A DNA stretch of 64,000 nucleotides from Mangrovibacterium lignilyticum (GTDB lineage Bacteria > Bacteroidota > Bacteroidia > Bacteroidales > Prolixibacteraceae), in the NCBI RefSeq assembly GCF_010882175.1, contig NZ_WKLH01000002.1, forward strand, positions 1 to 64,000, given 5' to 3'. Shown one piece after another: positions 6,974 to 14,759 of this stretch. The notes under the pieces were generated by a model, which made no database searches, was not told where the DNA came from, and worked only from the letters and a program-made list of their open reading frames with translations. A program made the position numbers and the translations under genes. Numbering within the stretch: position 1 is the stretch's first letter; each line of letters starts with the position of its first letter.

Positions 6974-8566
6974 ATGAAGCGTAAAAAATTTTTGATTATA
7001 GCAGTTTCAAGCCTGTTAGTATTTTTTATTGCTTTTGGGATTTTTAGGGCTGTTCAAGTAAAAACACTAGTAAAAGAACTCTTTAAGCTGAATAAACAAT
7101 TGCAAAAAGAAGGCTATTACATGGCTGATTTTGAGTTCAGGGGGCTAGGATTCTCATACCTGTTGGATAAAGGGGAATATTTAAAATCTATAAATAATTT
7201 ATTGAAATATCATTCTAAACTAAAGAACAGAGAAGGATTGCTGAAAATTCCGGATTTCAATAATAAACAAGAAGAAATAGACTTTTTTCTTAATCTGCAA
7301 AATCCAAAAACGGGAGCATTTATTGATGAATCTGTTCCTTATTGCGTATACTGGGAGATTTCGCAAAATATAATAAATCACTTGGAATCATTAATGGATT
7401 CAACATCTGCCCCTTTACAACTTAAATATCCATTAAAATTTCTAGATGATATTAATACACCCGAGAAACTCTATGTTTTCCTGAACGACATTTCCTATGT
7501 TGGTTGGAAAGCTTCTAAATTTCCCCAAACTACCTTTCATTTTGCGCGTAACTTATTGGATTGTGCAAAACAAGGCAATATTTTAGAAAGAAATAATTTG
7601 TACAGTTTTTCGCCCGAATGGAAACATGCTATGTTAAAATGGATGTATGATTTTCAAGATAGTACAAGTGGCATGTGGGGACCCAAAAGCAAAAGTACAG
7701 GTGAAATAATCAAATATGACCTCAATAATACAGCCTCAATACTAAAAGCATATAGGGACAATGATGGGAATGACTTATATGAAGACTTTCCATTACGATA
7801 TACCGATAGATTATTTTTAAAATCTCTGCAAATTCTTTCAGAACCATATCCTGACGAAGATGAATTAGATGAAATCCATGAATGGAATCTAAAGAAAGTA
7901 AAAGGGTTTAAAATGATTTTACGATATCTGTGGAAAGATGCATCAAAACAAGATAGGCAAGCTACAGAGAATTTATTGGAAGATTTTGTAAAAATAAGCT
8001 TTGATAAATACTACGTAAAATCAGAAGGAGCATTTAGTTATTATCCCCAATCAAAACATGCATCAGTAGATGGATTTTCAAATATGATTTTTGATGATAT
8101 TGGAGCATTTTCATACACAAAACAAAAGAAACTGTTTGGTGAATCCATTGATTCCATTCAGAATCACGGAAGTATATCAATTGAAAATTTTAAGCCTTTT
8201 ATTCAGGAAATTTTGAAAGGTGATATGAAAATTAATTCACTCCGCTTTTATAAAACTAAACCTGACAGTTCGAAATTAACAGAAAATGTTTGGGCCTTAT
8301 ATTATCCAAATAATTCCGGTATTTTGGATGTTACAGAGTTAGTCCCCAATTTAGTTGCATGGGCTGATTCTACCACGCTTTCAGTAGGTAATTGGACATC
8401 GGTAGCAGAGAAAAAGAAAGAACTGGAAAAGTTACATATTAAAAAGCCCATAATTTTGTTGGAAAATAATATTGAAAATGTGCTTGAAGCTGAAGATAAT
8501 GTGTATTGTATTGGATTTAATGTTCTTCAGATACCGAAATTTATTATAAAATGCAATTCAAAGTAA
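6974..8566 (+). CDS. Cassette 5: large membrane-anchored protein of unknown function
   Basis: This 530-residue protein has one N-terminal transmembrane segment or uncleaved signal (about residues 5-25, no lipobox), so the rest should face the periplasm. I do not recognise the family. Helix-rich sequence with elements such as WMYDFQDSTSGMWGPKS and DFFLNLQNPKTGAF is reminiscent of alpha/alpha toroid (terpenoid-cyclase-like or glycosidase-like) repeats, but no catalytic motif is visible. Cassette ends GTTATGCGC (6929-6937) and GCGCATAAC (8569-8577) are perfect 9-mers. Codon use is AT-rich like the other cassettes and unlike the core genes that follow. Confidence 0.72.
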   Translation: MKRKKFLIIAVSSLLVFFIAFGIFRAVQVKTLVKELFKLNKQLQKEGYYMADFEFRGLGFSYLLDKGEYLKSINNLLKYHSKLKNREGLLKIPDFNNKQEEIDFFLNLQNPKTGAFIDESVPYCVYWEISQNIINHLESLMDSTSAPLQLKYPLKFLDDINTPEKLYVFLNDISYVGWKASKFPQTTFHFARNLLDCAKQGNILERNNLYSFSPEWKHAMLKWMYDFQDSTSGMWGPKSKSTGEIIKYDLNNTASILKAYRDNDGNDLYEDFPLRYTDRLFLKSLQILSEPYPDEDELDEIHEWNLKKVKGFKMILRYLWKDASKQDRQATENLLEDFVKISFDKYYVKSEGAFSYYPQSKHASVDGFSNMIFDDIGAFSYTKQKKLFGESIDSIQNHGSISIENFKPFIQEILKGDMKINSLRFYKTKPDSSKLTENVWALYYPNNSGILDVTELVPNLVAWADSTTLSVGNWTSVAEKKKELEKLHIKKPIILLENNIENVLEAEDNVYCIGFNVLQIPKFIIKCNSK

Positions 8567-8568
8567 AA

Positions 8569-8612
8569 GCGCATAACAATTAAGCGTTCGAGCCGCGCGC
8601 AGCGCTTGAACG
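8569..8612 (+). other. attC left half of cassette 5 (last in array)
   Basis: R'' GCGCATAAC (8569-8577) is followed by AATTAAG and a shortened hairpin GCGTTCGAGC..GCTTGAACG that lacks one GCAGC unit present in attC1 and attC4. No intron domain V/VI and no convincing R' core were found downstream, so the array appears to end here. Confidence 0.68.
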
Positions 8613-8895
8613 TCCCGATAGCTATCGGGATGGACCTGAACCTTGTCCGGCCACTGACGGAACCGGGATTGATAGCCGAAGCAAGTATTATGGGTTTTTC
8701 GATGGAAAGTAAGATACTTAGCCTGACCATGAAGGTCGGGCTTTTTCGTTTTTGGCAGATACTGCTCCTGTATTCTAAGCTTTGACCGCAAGATTTGTTT
8801 CCCGATTTCGTTTTCCGAAAGCCGGTTTTAGGTTTTTGCTTCGCTACCGGGCAAAGCTCCGCCAGGCCCCGTTGTCAGGGCTTTTTCACAAGTTG
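8613..8895 (+). repeat. Terminal attC block without intron relic
   Basis: Palindrome TCCCGATAGCTATCGGGA (8613-8630) is followed by the shared CCTTGTCCGGCCACTGACGG segment, a terminator and the ACTTCGCTACCGGGC to CAGGGCTTTTT segment, all as in the blocks at 4243 and 6382. Similarity stops near 8895. The remaining bases to 9011 show no gene or motif. Confidence 0.8.
8721..8746 (+). terminator. Rho-independent terminator after cassette 5
   Basis: GCCTGACC (8721-8728) pairs with GGTCGGGC (8734-8741), followed by TTTTTCG. Confidence 0.7.
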
Positions 8896-9011
8896 CATCA
8901 TAAGCTTTAGTGTCTGAATATGTTTTGGTAGGGACACTGATAAGCTTCACAATAGCTGTGTTTATTGGAATCGGAAGTCGTGCAATATTGAAGTTTTGAG
9001 CGTTTTATAAG

Positions 9012-9842
9012 CTATTTTTCAAAAGAACAAGCCACCCAATTATTTTTTTCCTTCAAGATCAGTTTACGAAGAAATAGCTCGGATGCTTTACCTATAATAT
9101 CTTCTAAATCGTCTTTGTAAAATCCGCTAACAATCAAAATGCCATCTTCATTCAGCACGTTAAAATACTTTTCCATATCCTGCATGATGATATTCTTCTG
9201 AATATTCGCTAAAATCAGATCGTATTTCTTGTTACCCAATAAGGAGGCGTCTCCAATAAAGGCTTCCATATTTTCAACTTGATTTAGACGACAATTCTCA
9301 ACAACACTTTCAAACGCCCAGCTGTCTATATCGATTGCAGTAACATTTTCACAGCCTTTCATTGATGCAAAAATTCCGAGGATACCGGTTCCACATCCCA
9401 TATCGAGCACAGTTTGTCCTTCGATATTTAAATCATTGAGATGCTCAATCATTAACGAAGTTGTCTCGTGATTACCGGTACCAAAAGCCATATTAGGCTC
9501 AATAACGATTTCATATTGCGACTGAGGATATTCGGTATGAAAAGGAGCACGAATCAAGCAGTTTGTTCCGATTAGAAGCGGCTTGAAATAGTTTTTCTCC
9601 CATTCTTCATTCCAGTTAATGTCGGGCATTTCTTCGGTTTGGAAAGAAACGGTAAACGGAATATCGTTAATCACTTGATTGATCAGTTCTGCGGAGACTT
9701 TTCCTATCGGAAAGAACGCATTGAGTGACTCTTCAGTTTCGTCGAAACTCTCGAAATCAAGCGCAGATAAATACGCGGTCAAAATTTCCCGATTAACTTC
9801 GTTGTCAGGATTTAGTGTGAAAATCGCTTTTGTGTATTGCAT
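9012..9842 (-). CDS. prmA: Ribosomal protein L11 methyltransferase
   Basis: A 276-residue SAM-dependent methyltransferase that should modify ribosomal protein L11. The SAM-binding motif I is VLDMGCGTGILGI at residues 145-157. AFGTGNHETT (about 119-128) upstream of it is highly characteristic of PrmA, and LILANIQ forms motif IV. Length is normal for Bacteroidota. It is the last gene of a minus-strand run (ybbR, coaE, J-domain gene, prmA) and ends 115 bases from the cassette array, so it marks the start of stable chromosome. Confidence 0.95.
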   Translation of the reverse strand: MQYTKAIFTLNPDNEVNREILTAYLSALDFESFDETEESLNAFFPIGKVSAELINQVINDIPFTVSFQTEEMPDINWNEEWEKNYFKPLLIGTNCLIRAPFHTEYPQSQYEIVIEPNMAFGTGNHETTSLMIEHLNDLNIEGQTVLDMGCGTGILGIFASMKGCENVTAIDIDSWAFESVVENCRLNQVENMEAFIGDASLLGNKKYDLILANIQKNIIMQDMEKYFNVLNEDGILIVSGFYKDDLEDIIGKASELFLRKLILKEKNNWVACSFEK

Positions 9843-9857
9843 ATAATGTAAGGGGGA

Positions 9858-10592
9858 CTAAACCAGGTTTCTTTCTTTTTTCAGTTGGTTGTACGCTTCA
9901 TTCACCTTTTGGAATTTCTCTTTTGCAGCATTTTGGAAATCTTCTCCCAGGTAGCTGACTTTATCGGGGTGATATTTCACGGCCATTTTGCGGTATGCTT
10001 TTTTAATTTCCTCGTCAGTTGCCGATGATTCAATTTCAAGAATTTTATAAGCAGCATCGGTGTTGGCGACAAACATTGATTTGATGGACTCAAAATCTTT
10101 GCTTGTAATACCCATATTTTGTGCGATATGGTCGATTAGCTCCAGCTCCGAAACATCAACTTTCCCGTCGGCCTGTGCAATTCCAAATAAGAAATGCAAT
10201 AATTGCAGGCGAGAAGAATAATCCATGTTCTTCTGGATTTGATGGCAAACATCGGTTACCGGAATATTTTGATTCAGCAGATCCCGAAGCAGTTTTATCG
10301 CTTCCTGAGCAGAATCAGCTCCAAAAGTCCGGACAAAAAAAGCTTTCACATAATCTAATTCCGATTTCAGTACTTTTCCGTCCGATTTCATGACGGCTGC
10401 AACCAGAACCAGCAGGCTCATCACGTATCCTCCTGTCGTAGTTGAAGGACCGTGTCCTGTTGTTGTTTTTGTTGTTGTAAGTTGGCTGTTATCTTCAAAC
10501 ATCGAACCGACCACAAATCCTAAAATCCCTCCAATCGGACCTAGAAAGGCCCAGCCTAACCCGCCGGCTATCCATTTTGTAAATTTACCCAT
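9858..10592 (-). CDS. TerB/DnaJ-domain protein (DjlA-like co-chaperone)
   Basis: This 244-residue protein has three parts. A Gly-rich hydrophobic N-terminus (about residues 9-31) could insert in or contact the membrane. A TerB-like helical domain spans about 55-175, with two acidic DGK-type turns. A C-terminal J domain (about 181-243) carries the HPD motif at 208-210 that stimulates Hsp70 ATPase. This matches DjlA architecture, but the membrane part differs from E. coli DjlA. It overlaps the coaE stop by 8 bases, so translation is probably coupled. Confidence 0.9.
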   Translation of the reverse strand: MGKFTKWIAGGLGWAFLGPIGGILGFVVGSMFEDNSQLTTTKTTTGHGPSTTTGGYVMSLLVLVAAVMKSDGKVLKSELDYVKAFFVRTFGADSAQEAIKLLRDLLNQNIPVTDVCHQIQKNMDYSSRLQLLHFLFGIAQADGKVDVSELELIDHIAQNMGITSKDFESIKSMFVANTDAAYKILEIESSATDEEIKKAYRKMAVKYHPDKVSYLGEDFQNAAKEKFQKVNEAYNQLKKERNLV

Positions 10593-11172
10593 GACTTCTA
10601 AATCGTTTATCTAATGCTATTAATTGTGGAATAATTAATTCCTTGTTATCGTTTTTAATAATAAAACCAGCCAGTTCTGCTTTCTGTTCATCTGTCCATT
10701 GTTTTGCCATCCTGGCCTTCACACCTTCTTCCGTTGTATTTTCGCGTTCCATGACACGTTTGATGCGGTCTTGTTCCGGAGCGGTGACCAAAATGGTGTA
10801 ATCCATCATTTTATAGAAACCACTTTCAAACATGATAGCGGCTTCGTGGACAACATAAGGCGATTTTTGCAGGGTGACCCATTTCTCAAAATATTCTCTT
10901 ACTTCCGGGTGAATAATCCGGTTTACTTTATCCAGTAAAGTTGGGGAATTAAAGATCAGTCCGGCTAACTTTTTTCGGTCAATGCGCTGATTGGGCAGGT
11001 AAATGTCGCTTCCGAACTCAGCGATCAATTGATTTTTTATAGCCTCCGAACTATTAATTAGGTTTTTTGCTTCAACATCGGCTTCAAATACGGGAATGCC
11101 GAGTGTTTTGAAGAATTGGCAAACAGTAGATTTACCACTGCCGATGCCACCAGTAATTCCAACTTTAATCAT
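10585..11172 (-). CDS. coaE: Dephospho-CoA kinase
   Basis: Catalyses the last step of coenzyme A synthesis, phosphorylating the 3' hydroxyl of dephospho-CoA. The P-loop GGIGSGKST is near the N-terminus, and the HPEVREYF and HEAAIMFES segments are family signatures. The start is placed at ATG 11172 (protein begins MIKVGITGG, 195 residues), which leaves an 8-base overlap with ybbR and removes a weak five-residue extension from ATG 11187. Confidence 0.95.
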   Translation of the reverse strand: MIKVGITGGIGSGKSTVCQFFKTLGIPVFEADVEAKNLINSSEAIKNQLIAEFGSDIYLPNQRIDRKKLAGLIFNSPTLLDKVNRIIHPEVREYFEKWVTLQKSPYVVHEAAIMFESGFYKMMDYTILVTAPEQDRIKRVMERENTTEEGVKARMAKQWTDEQKAELAGFIIKNDNKELIIPQLIALDKRFRSHG

Positions 11173-12172
11173 CAGATTTTTTTTCAATTAGGTATTCAAC
11201 GTTTTCAGGCGAAACTGAAATAGAGAGTATATTTAGCGGTTTAATTTTCAAAGTTACGTTCAATATTTCCTTCTTGGCAACAACATCAGAATAGGGGACC
11301 GTCAGATTGAAGTCTGCTTCCTTTATTTCAGAAAAATGACTCAGCCCAACAAGGAAACTCACTTTGGCTTTGTCTGGAAATAGTTTGATCGTCATATCAT
11401 CCGGAACATCGGTGATTTGAATCGGCACAAGAAGATTCTTTTCAGTATATTCTTCCAACGGGATTTTAAGAATGACCCGTTTGGGCTCAATATCGATTTT
11501 CTTGTACGTCTCCAATAGAACATTCCGTTGAATATTTTTATCCAAATCTTTATAATGTTGTTGTTTCGTGAGAACAGACTGAATTGTGTCGATTGTAGAC
11601 TCGGCTCCGGAAACAACAACAGAATCAGGATCGGTCGCTATATCGCCACTTAAGAAATACTGTTGTTTTAAGGTGTAAGTAATATTGGGCTTGACTTTTA
11701 CCTTGCGTTGAATAATACGGTCGAATTCGAAATAGAGCGAATCGGGCTGTATTTCGATAATTTGGAGCTCGTTGCTTACCTGGCCGGATATGCGATTAAT
11801 AAACTGTCGGGTTCCGATTCGAAATTTCGAGTTCTCGGAGGCCTCCATTTTTTTACCGGTAAAATCGTTCACATTGAAAACTAAAGGGGAGAATGCCATG
11901 CTTAGCTTATGGCGCAAAATAGTGAACCCAAAAGATTTGACCTTCAATGTAAAATGGTCGGGTGGGGAATTGGCTAGTATCTTATTTTTTGGCAGGTTGG
12001 TATATTTTACCGGGAAAGAAAGGTCGACAGTGTACTCCTTGTTTAAGGCATTTAAAAACCAAAAGACGGTAGCTATTGCAAGACAAATCAGAAAGACCAC
12101 AACCCGTCTGTCGTCTTTCATTCGCAATGCTTTGTAAAGCGCTTTAATCTTATTGAGCCATTTTTTTTCCAC
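11165..12172 (-). CDS. YbbR-like domain protein
   Basis: A 335-residue membrane-anchored protein: one transmembrane helix (about residues 26-44, VVFLICLAIATVFWFLN) precedes extracytoplasmic YbbR-type beta repeats (about 50-330, for example LSFPVKYTNLP and ILNVTLKIKPLNIL). In Firmicutes YbbR (CdaR) regulates the cyclic-di-AMP synthase; here the neighbours are coaE and yajC, so only a general envelope role is inferred. This gene opens the ybbR-coaE-J domain-prmA unit; a terminator for yajC lies just upstream of it. Confidence 0.85.
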   Translation of the reverse strand: MEKKWLNKIKALYKALRMKDDRRVVVFLICLAIATVFWFLNALNKEYTVDLSFPVKYTNLPKNKILANSPPDHFTLKVKSFGFTILRHKLSMAFSPLVFNVNDFTGKKMEASENSKFRIGTRQFINRISGQVSNELQIIEIQPDSLYFEFDRIIQRKVKVKPNITYTLKQQYFLSGDIATDPDSVVVSGAESTIDTIQSVLTKQQHYKDLDKNIQRNVLLETYKKIDIEPKRVILKIPLEEYTEKNLLVPIQITDVPDDMTIKLFPDKAKVSFLVGLSHFSEIKEADFNLTVPYSDVVAKKEILNVTLKIKPLNILSISVSPENVEYLIEKKSDD

Positions 12173-12182
12173 GAAACCAAAG

Positions 12183-12222
12183 ATAAAAAAAAGGGCAGAC
12201 TATTATGCCGGCCCTTTCGTAT
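12183..12222 (-). terminator. Terminator downstream of yajC
   Basis: Read on the minus strand, AAAGGGC pairs with GCCCTTT across a roughly 18-nt loop and is followed by a run of T. It separates the nusB-yajC transcript from ybbR. Confidence 0.65.
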
Positions 12223-12238
12223 TTCTGATAATGTCAAT

Positions 12239-12553
12239 TTATTTTTGCTGTGGAACGTCCGACATGTCTTTTACAACAGCCGACTTGTCAACGCGAAGTT
12301 TTACATTGTCATCAACTTGTAACAACACGTAGTTTTCTTTAATATCTGCTACTTTACCGTAAATACCTCCGGTTGTAACAACCTTGTCGCCTTTAGCCAG
12401 GCTTTCGCGAAACTTCTTCAGATCTTTCTGTCTTTTCATTTGCGGTCTGATCATAAAGAAATAGAACACCACGATAATTAAAATCATGGGCAGGAACGTC
12501 ATAATCGGATTCGCCTCGGTTCCCTGTTGGGGTGCCATTAATAAGTAGTTCAT
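12239..12553 (-). CDS. yajC: Preprotein translocase accessory subunit YajC
   Basis: A 104-residue inner-membrane protein with one transmembrane helix (about residues 18-40, [17 protein letters not shown]). The diagnostic [10 protein letters not shown] follows it and a short cytoplasmic beta domain ([14 protein letters not shown]) completes it. It associates with SecDF. It lies 10 bases downstream of the DUF1573 gene in the same transcript. Confidence 0.95.
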   Translation of the reverse strand: MNYLLMAPQQGTEANPIMTFLPMILIIVVFYFFMIRPQMKRQKDLKKFRESLAKGDKVVTTGGIYGKVADIKENYVLLQVDDNVKLRVDKSAVVKDMSDVPQQK

Positions 12554-12563
12554 TGTCTTTTGT

Positions 12564-12989
12564 TTAATTATATATATTTATCAGCTCGTTATTTACCCTT
12601 GCTGTAATCATTAATTTTTCTGCTTCTTTGCCGGCATTTGAGAAAACCTGAATTTGCTTTACAACATTTCCAACTTCTCCCGATGAATTAAACAACACTT
12701 CAATAAAGTTGTAATCGCCAGCAGGTACTGGTTCTTGTGGGAATGTTATTTTCAGGCATCCGCACTCAACATCCACGCTGTCAATAATCAAATCTCCGTC
12801 GCCCTTATTTGTAAACTTGAAACTGTATGAAACCAGCTCTCCGGCTTGAACGGTTCCAAAATTATGGATTTCTTCTTGAATCGCAAATTTTGGATTCCCT
12901 TTTGCCTCTACCGCAGAATTGTTTGATTTTTTGGCGCTGTTGCACGATAGTAAACCCATTAAAAACAGTATGAAAGCGATTGGTCTCAT
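12564..12989 (-). CDS. DUF1573 lipoprotein
   Basis: A 141-residue lipoprotein (lipobox LMGLLSC, about residue 16) with one Ig-like DUF1573 domain. The characteristic [10 protein letters not shown] and the [16 protein letters not shown] segment are visible. The function of DUF1573 is unknown; it is very common in Bacteroidota next to nusB and yajC. It starts inside the nusB stop (ATGA overlap), so translation is likely coupled. Confidence 0.88.
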   Translation of the reverse strand: MRPIAFILFLMGLLSCNSAKKSNNSAVEAKGNPKFAIQEEIHNFGTVQAGELVSYSFKFTNKGDGDLIIDSVDVECGCLKITFPQEPVPAGDYNFIEVLFNSSGEVGNVVKQIQVFSNAGKEAEKLMITARVNNELINIYN

Positions 12990-13948
12990 CCTTCCGAACT
13001 TTCTTCACCAATTAGCCCACGTCCTGCTTTTAAAACCAAGTTATCTTTCTTCAGTGCTTTCAATGCTTTGTCCAAAATACCATTAATGAAGTTGCGGCTT
13101 TTTTGAGTACTGTAGTATTTCGACAGCTCAATGTATTCATTTAGTGTTACTTTGGTTGGTATTGACGTGAAATGCAGGAACTCGGCAATCGCCATTTCCA
13201 TAATCAGCTTGTCAATAAAAGCAATTCTTTCCACATCCCAGTTCTCGGTGTGTTGCTCAACTACTTTTCCTAAATCGTCGTGATTTAGCACACATTTGCG
13301 GAAAAGGTTCTTGACAAAGTCACTGTCCTCCTCGTCTTTAAACATGGGCATCAGCGCTGAATTCTCGTTGGAATAATCTTTGAATTTTTTGATTGTCTTG
13401 ATAATCATGCTGACAACGAAGTCCAAATCATCGTTCCAATAAATACTTTCTTCTTCCAAAATAGAAGATAAGTCTTCCGATTGAAGGATAATCTCTGCCA
13501 TCAGCAGTTCAAGTACTTTTTTGTCGTCCTGGTAATTTCTTTCCGGTTTTGTCATATACTCGGCGTAGAAATCAGCATTGATAAGTTCAGTGTACAATTT
13601 CTTGACCAATTCAGGCTCGTTTGACCAACTTAATTTCGACTGTTCGAGTTGTTTCAAAAGTGCTTTGTTGTGCCGAATTTGGAAAATCACTTGATTATTT
13701 ACAAACCGTGTGTTTGGATTTAAATCTTCTGCAGTCGGGAAGTGTTTTTTCTTGCGGAGTTCGATGATCGAGTTGGCATGATCAGCAATTTCAACAACTA
13801 ACTGTAATAAATAGTGGTAAAGGTCGAACGTTTTCTGAATACTGAAAAATAGTTCTTTCTCGGTACCATTGATTGATTTTTCCGGTGACGTATAATGGGC
13901 GTACAGTACCTGTAATACTTTAATTCGGATAATTCTTCTGCTAATCAT
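12986..13948 (-). CDS. nusB: Transcription antitermination factor NusB, long Bacteroidota form
   Basis: RNA-binding antitermination factor for rRNA operons. The C-terminal half (from about residue 190) holds the NusB fold with the NEYIELSKYYSTQKSRNFINGILD signature. The 320 residues are over twice the E. coli length; the long N-terminal extension (beginning MISRRIIRIKVLQVLYA, itself NusB-like) is usual in Bacteroidota. It is the first gene of a three-gene unit with DUF1573 and yajC, and a good promoter lies directly upstream. Confidence 0.92.
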   Translation of the reverse strand: MISRRIIRIKVLQVLYAHYTSPEKSINGTEKELFFSIQKTFDLYHYLLQLVVEIADHANSIIELRKKKHFPTAEDLNPNTRFVNNQVIFQIRHNKALLKQLEQSKLSWSNEPELVKKLYTELINADFYAEYMTKPERNYQDDKKVLELLMAEIILQSEDLSSILEEESIYWNDDLDFVVSMIIKTIKKFKDYSNENSALMPMFKDEEDSDFVKNLFRKCVLNHDDLGKVVEQHTENWDVERIAFIDKLIMEMAIAEFLHFTSIPTKVTLNEYIELSKYYSTQKSRNFINGILDKALKALKKDNLVLKAGRGLIGEESSEG

Positions 13949-13979
13949 TTTATAGAACTTGTTATCTTTTTAGAGGGGG

Positions 13980-14007
13980 CAAAGTTAAAAAATTTATTTA
14001 CCGCCAA
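13980..14007 (-). promoter_or_regulatory. Promoter for nusB-DUF1573-yajC
   Basis: On the minus strand TTG (14007-14005) is followed after 17 bases by TAACTTTG (13987-13980). This is a full match to the Bacteroidota primary-sigma consensus, TTG-N17..20-TAnnTTTG. The expected start point near 13973 leaves a leader of about 25 bases to the nusB ATG. Confidence 0.7.
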
Positions 14008-14018
14008 TCATATGGGAG

Positions 14019-14759
14019 TCAGCTTTTTTTATTTTCTTCATCAGTGTCTGTTCTGTTCAGGTAATGAGACTCTTCCATGAATTCTTCATTTGTAGCAGGA
14101 ACATCACCACTGTCAAGGTCATCGTCTTCTTCAAATTCCCATTCAAACTGACTCCGTTGCGGCCCCTGCTTGCGATAAAAAATGCTGAGAATAAAACCAC
14201 TTGCGGCACCCCATAAATGACTTTCCCATGAAATGCCTTTTTCGATTGGGAACATTCCCCAAAACATACCTCCGTAAAGAAATACAACAATGATCGAGAT
14301 CGTCAGCAGTTTTACATCGTTTCGGAGGATGCCACTAAAAAAAAGAAATGAGCCAAGTCCATAAATCAGGCCACTGGCTCCAATGTGCCATGCTTCGCGG
14401 GCACCGACCCAAACACAAACACCTGAAAAAAGATAGATGAGCCAGAATATTCGCCAGGCCAGGTTTCGATAGAAGTAAAACAAAGCTACCGATAAGACAA
14501 AAAAGGGAACTGAATTGGCAAACAGGTGTTTAAGACTTCCATGAATGAAAGGTGAAAATAGAATGCCCCTGAGGCCTTCGATCGTTCGCGGAAAAATGCC
14601 AAACTTCGCAAACTGATTGTCAAGCACATTCTCAATGATGAATACCAACCAAAATCCCAGCAAGAAAATAGCAGGGAAGACCATACTGTACCGGAAAATC
14701 TTTTTTTCCGTTTGGTGGTCTTGTGGGCTTCTGTTGGGATAATAGTTAAATAATGGCAT
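14019..14759 (-). CDS. Rhomboid-family intramembrane serine protease
   Basis: A 246-residue polytopic inner-membrane protein with about six transmembrane helices. The catalytic dyad is visible: Ser129 in HIGASG and His181 in ESHLWGAASG, and the N-terminal HGSLKHLFAN motif is present at 73-82. It should cleave transmembrane substrates within the bilayer; no substrate can be inferred. The acidic C-terminal tail (about 205-246) is cytoplasmic. It starts directly after the ltaE stop with no gap, so the two are co-transcribed. Confidence 0.93.
   Translation of the reverse strand: MPLFNYYPNRSPQDHQTEKKIFRYSMVFPAIFLLGFWLVFIIENVLDNQFAKFGIFPRTIEGLRGILFSPFIHGSLKHLFANSVPFFVLSVALFYFYRNLAWRIFWLIYLFSGVCVWVGAREAWHIGASGLIYGLGSFLFFSGILRNDVKLLTISIIVVFLYGGMFWGMFPIEKGISWESHLWGAASGFILSIFYRKQGPQRSQFEWEFEEDDDLDSGDVPATNEEFMEESHYLNRTDTDEENKKS

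Noticed and set aside
8896-9011. Integrase or attI at the right end of the array
   Set aside because: The 116-bp stretch is too short for intI and shows no attI-like core; the array may instead be read from the left, outside the window.
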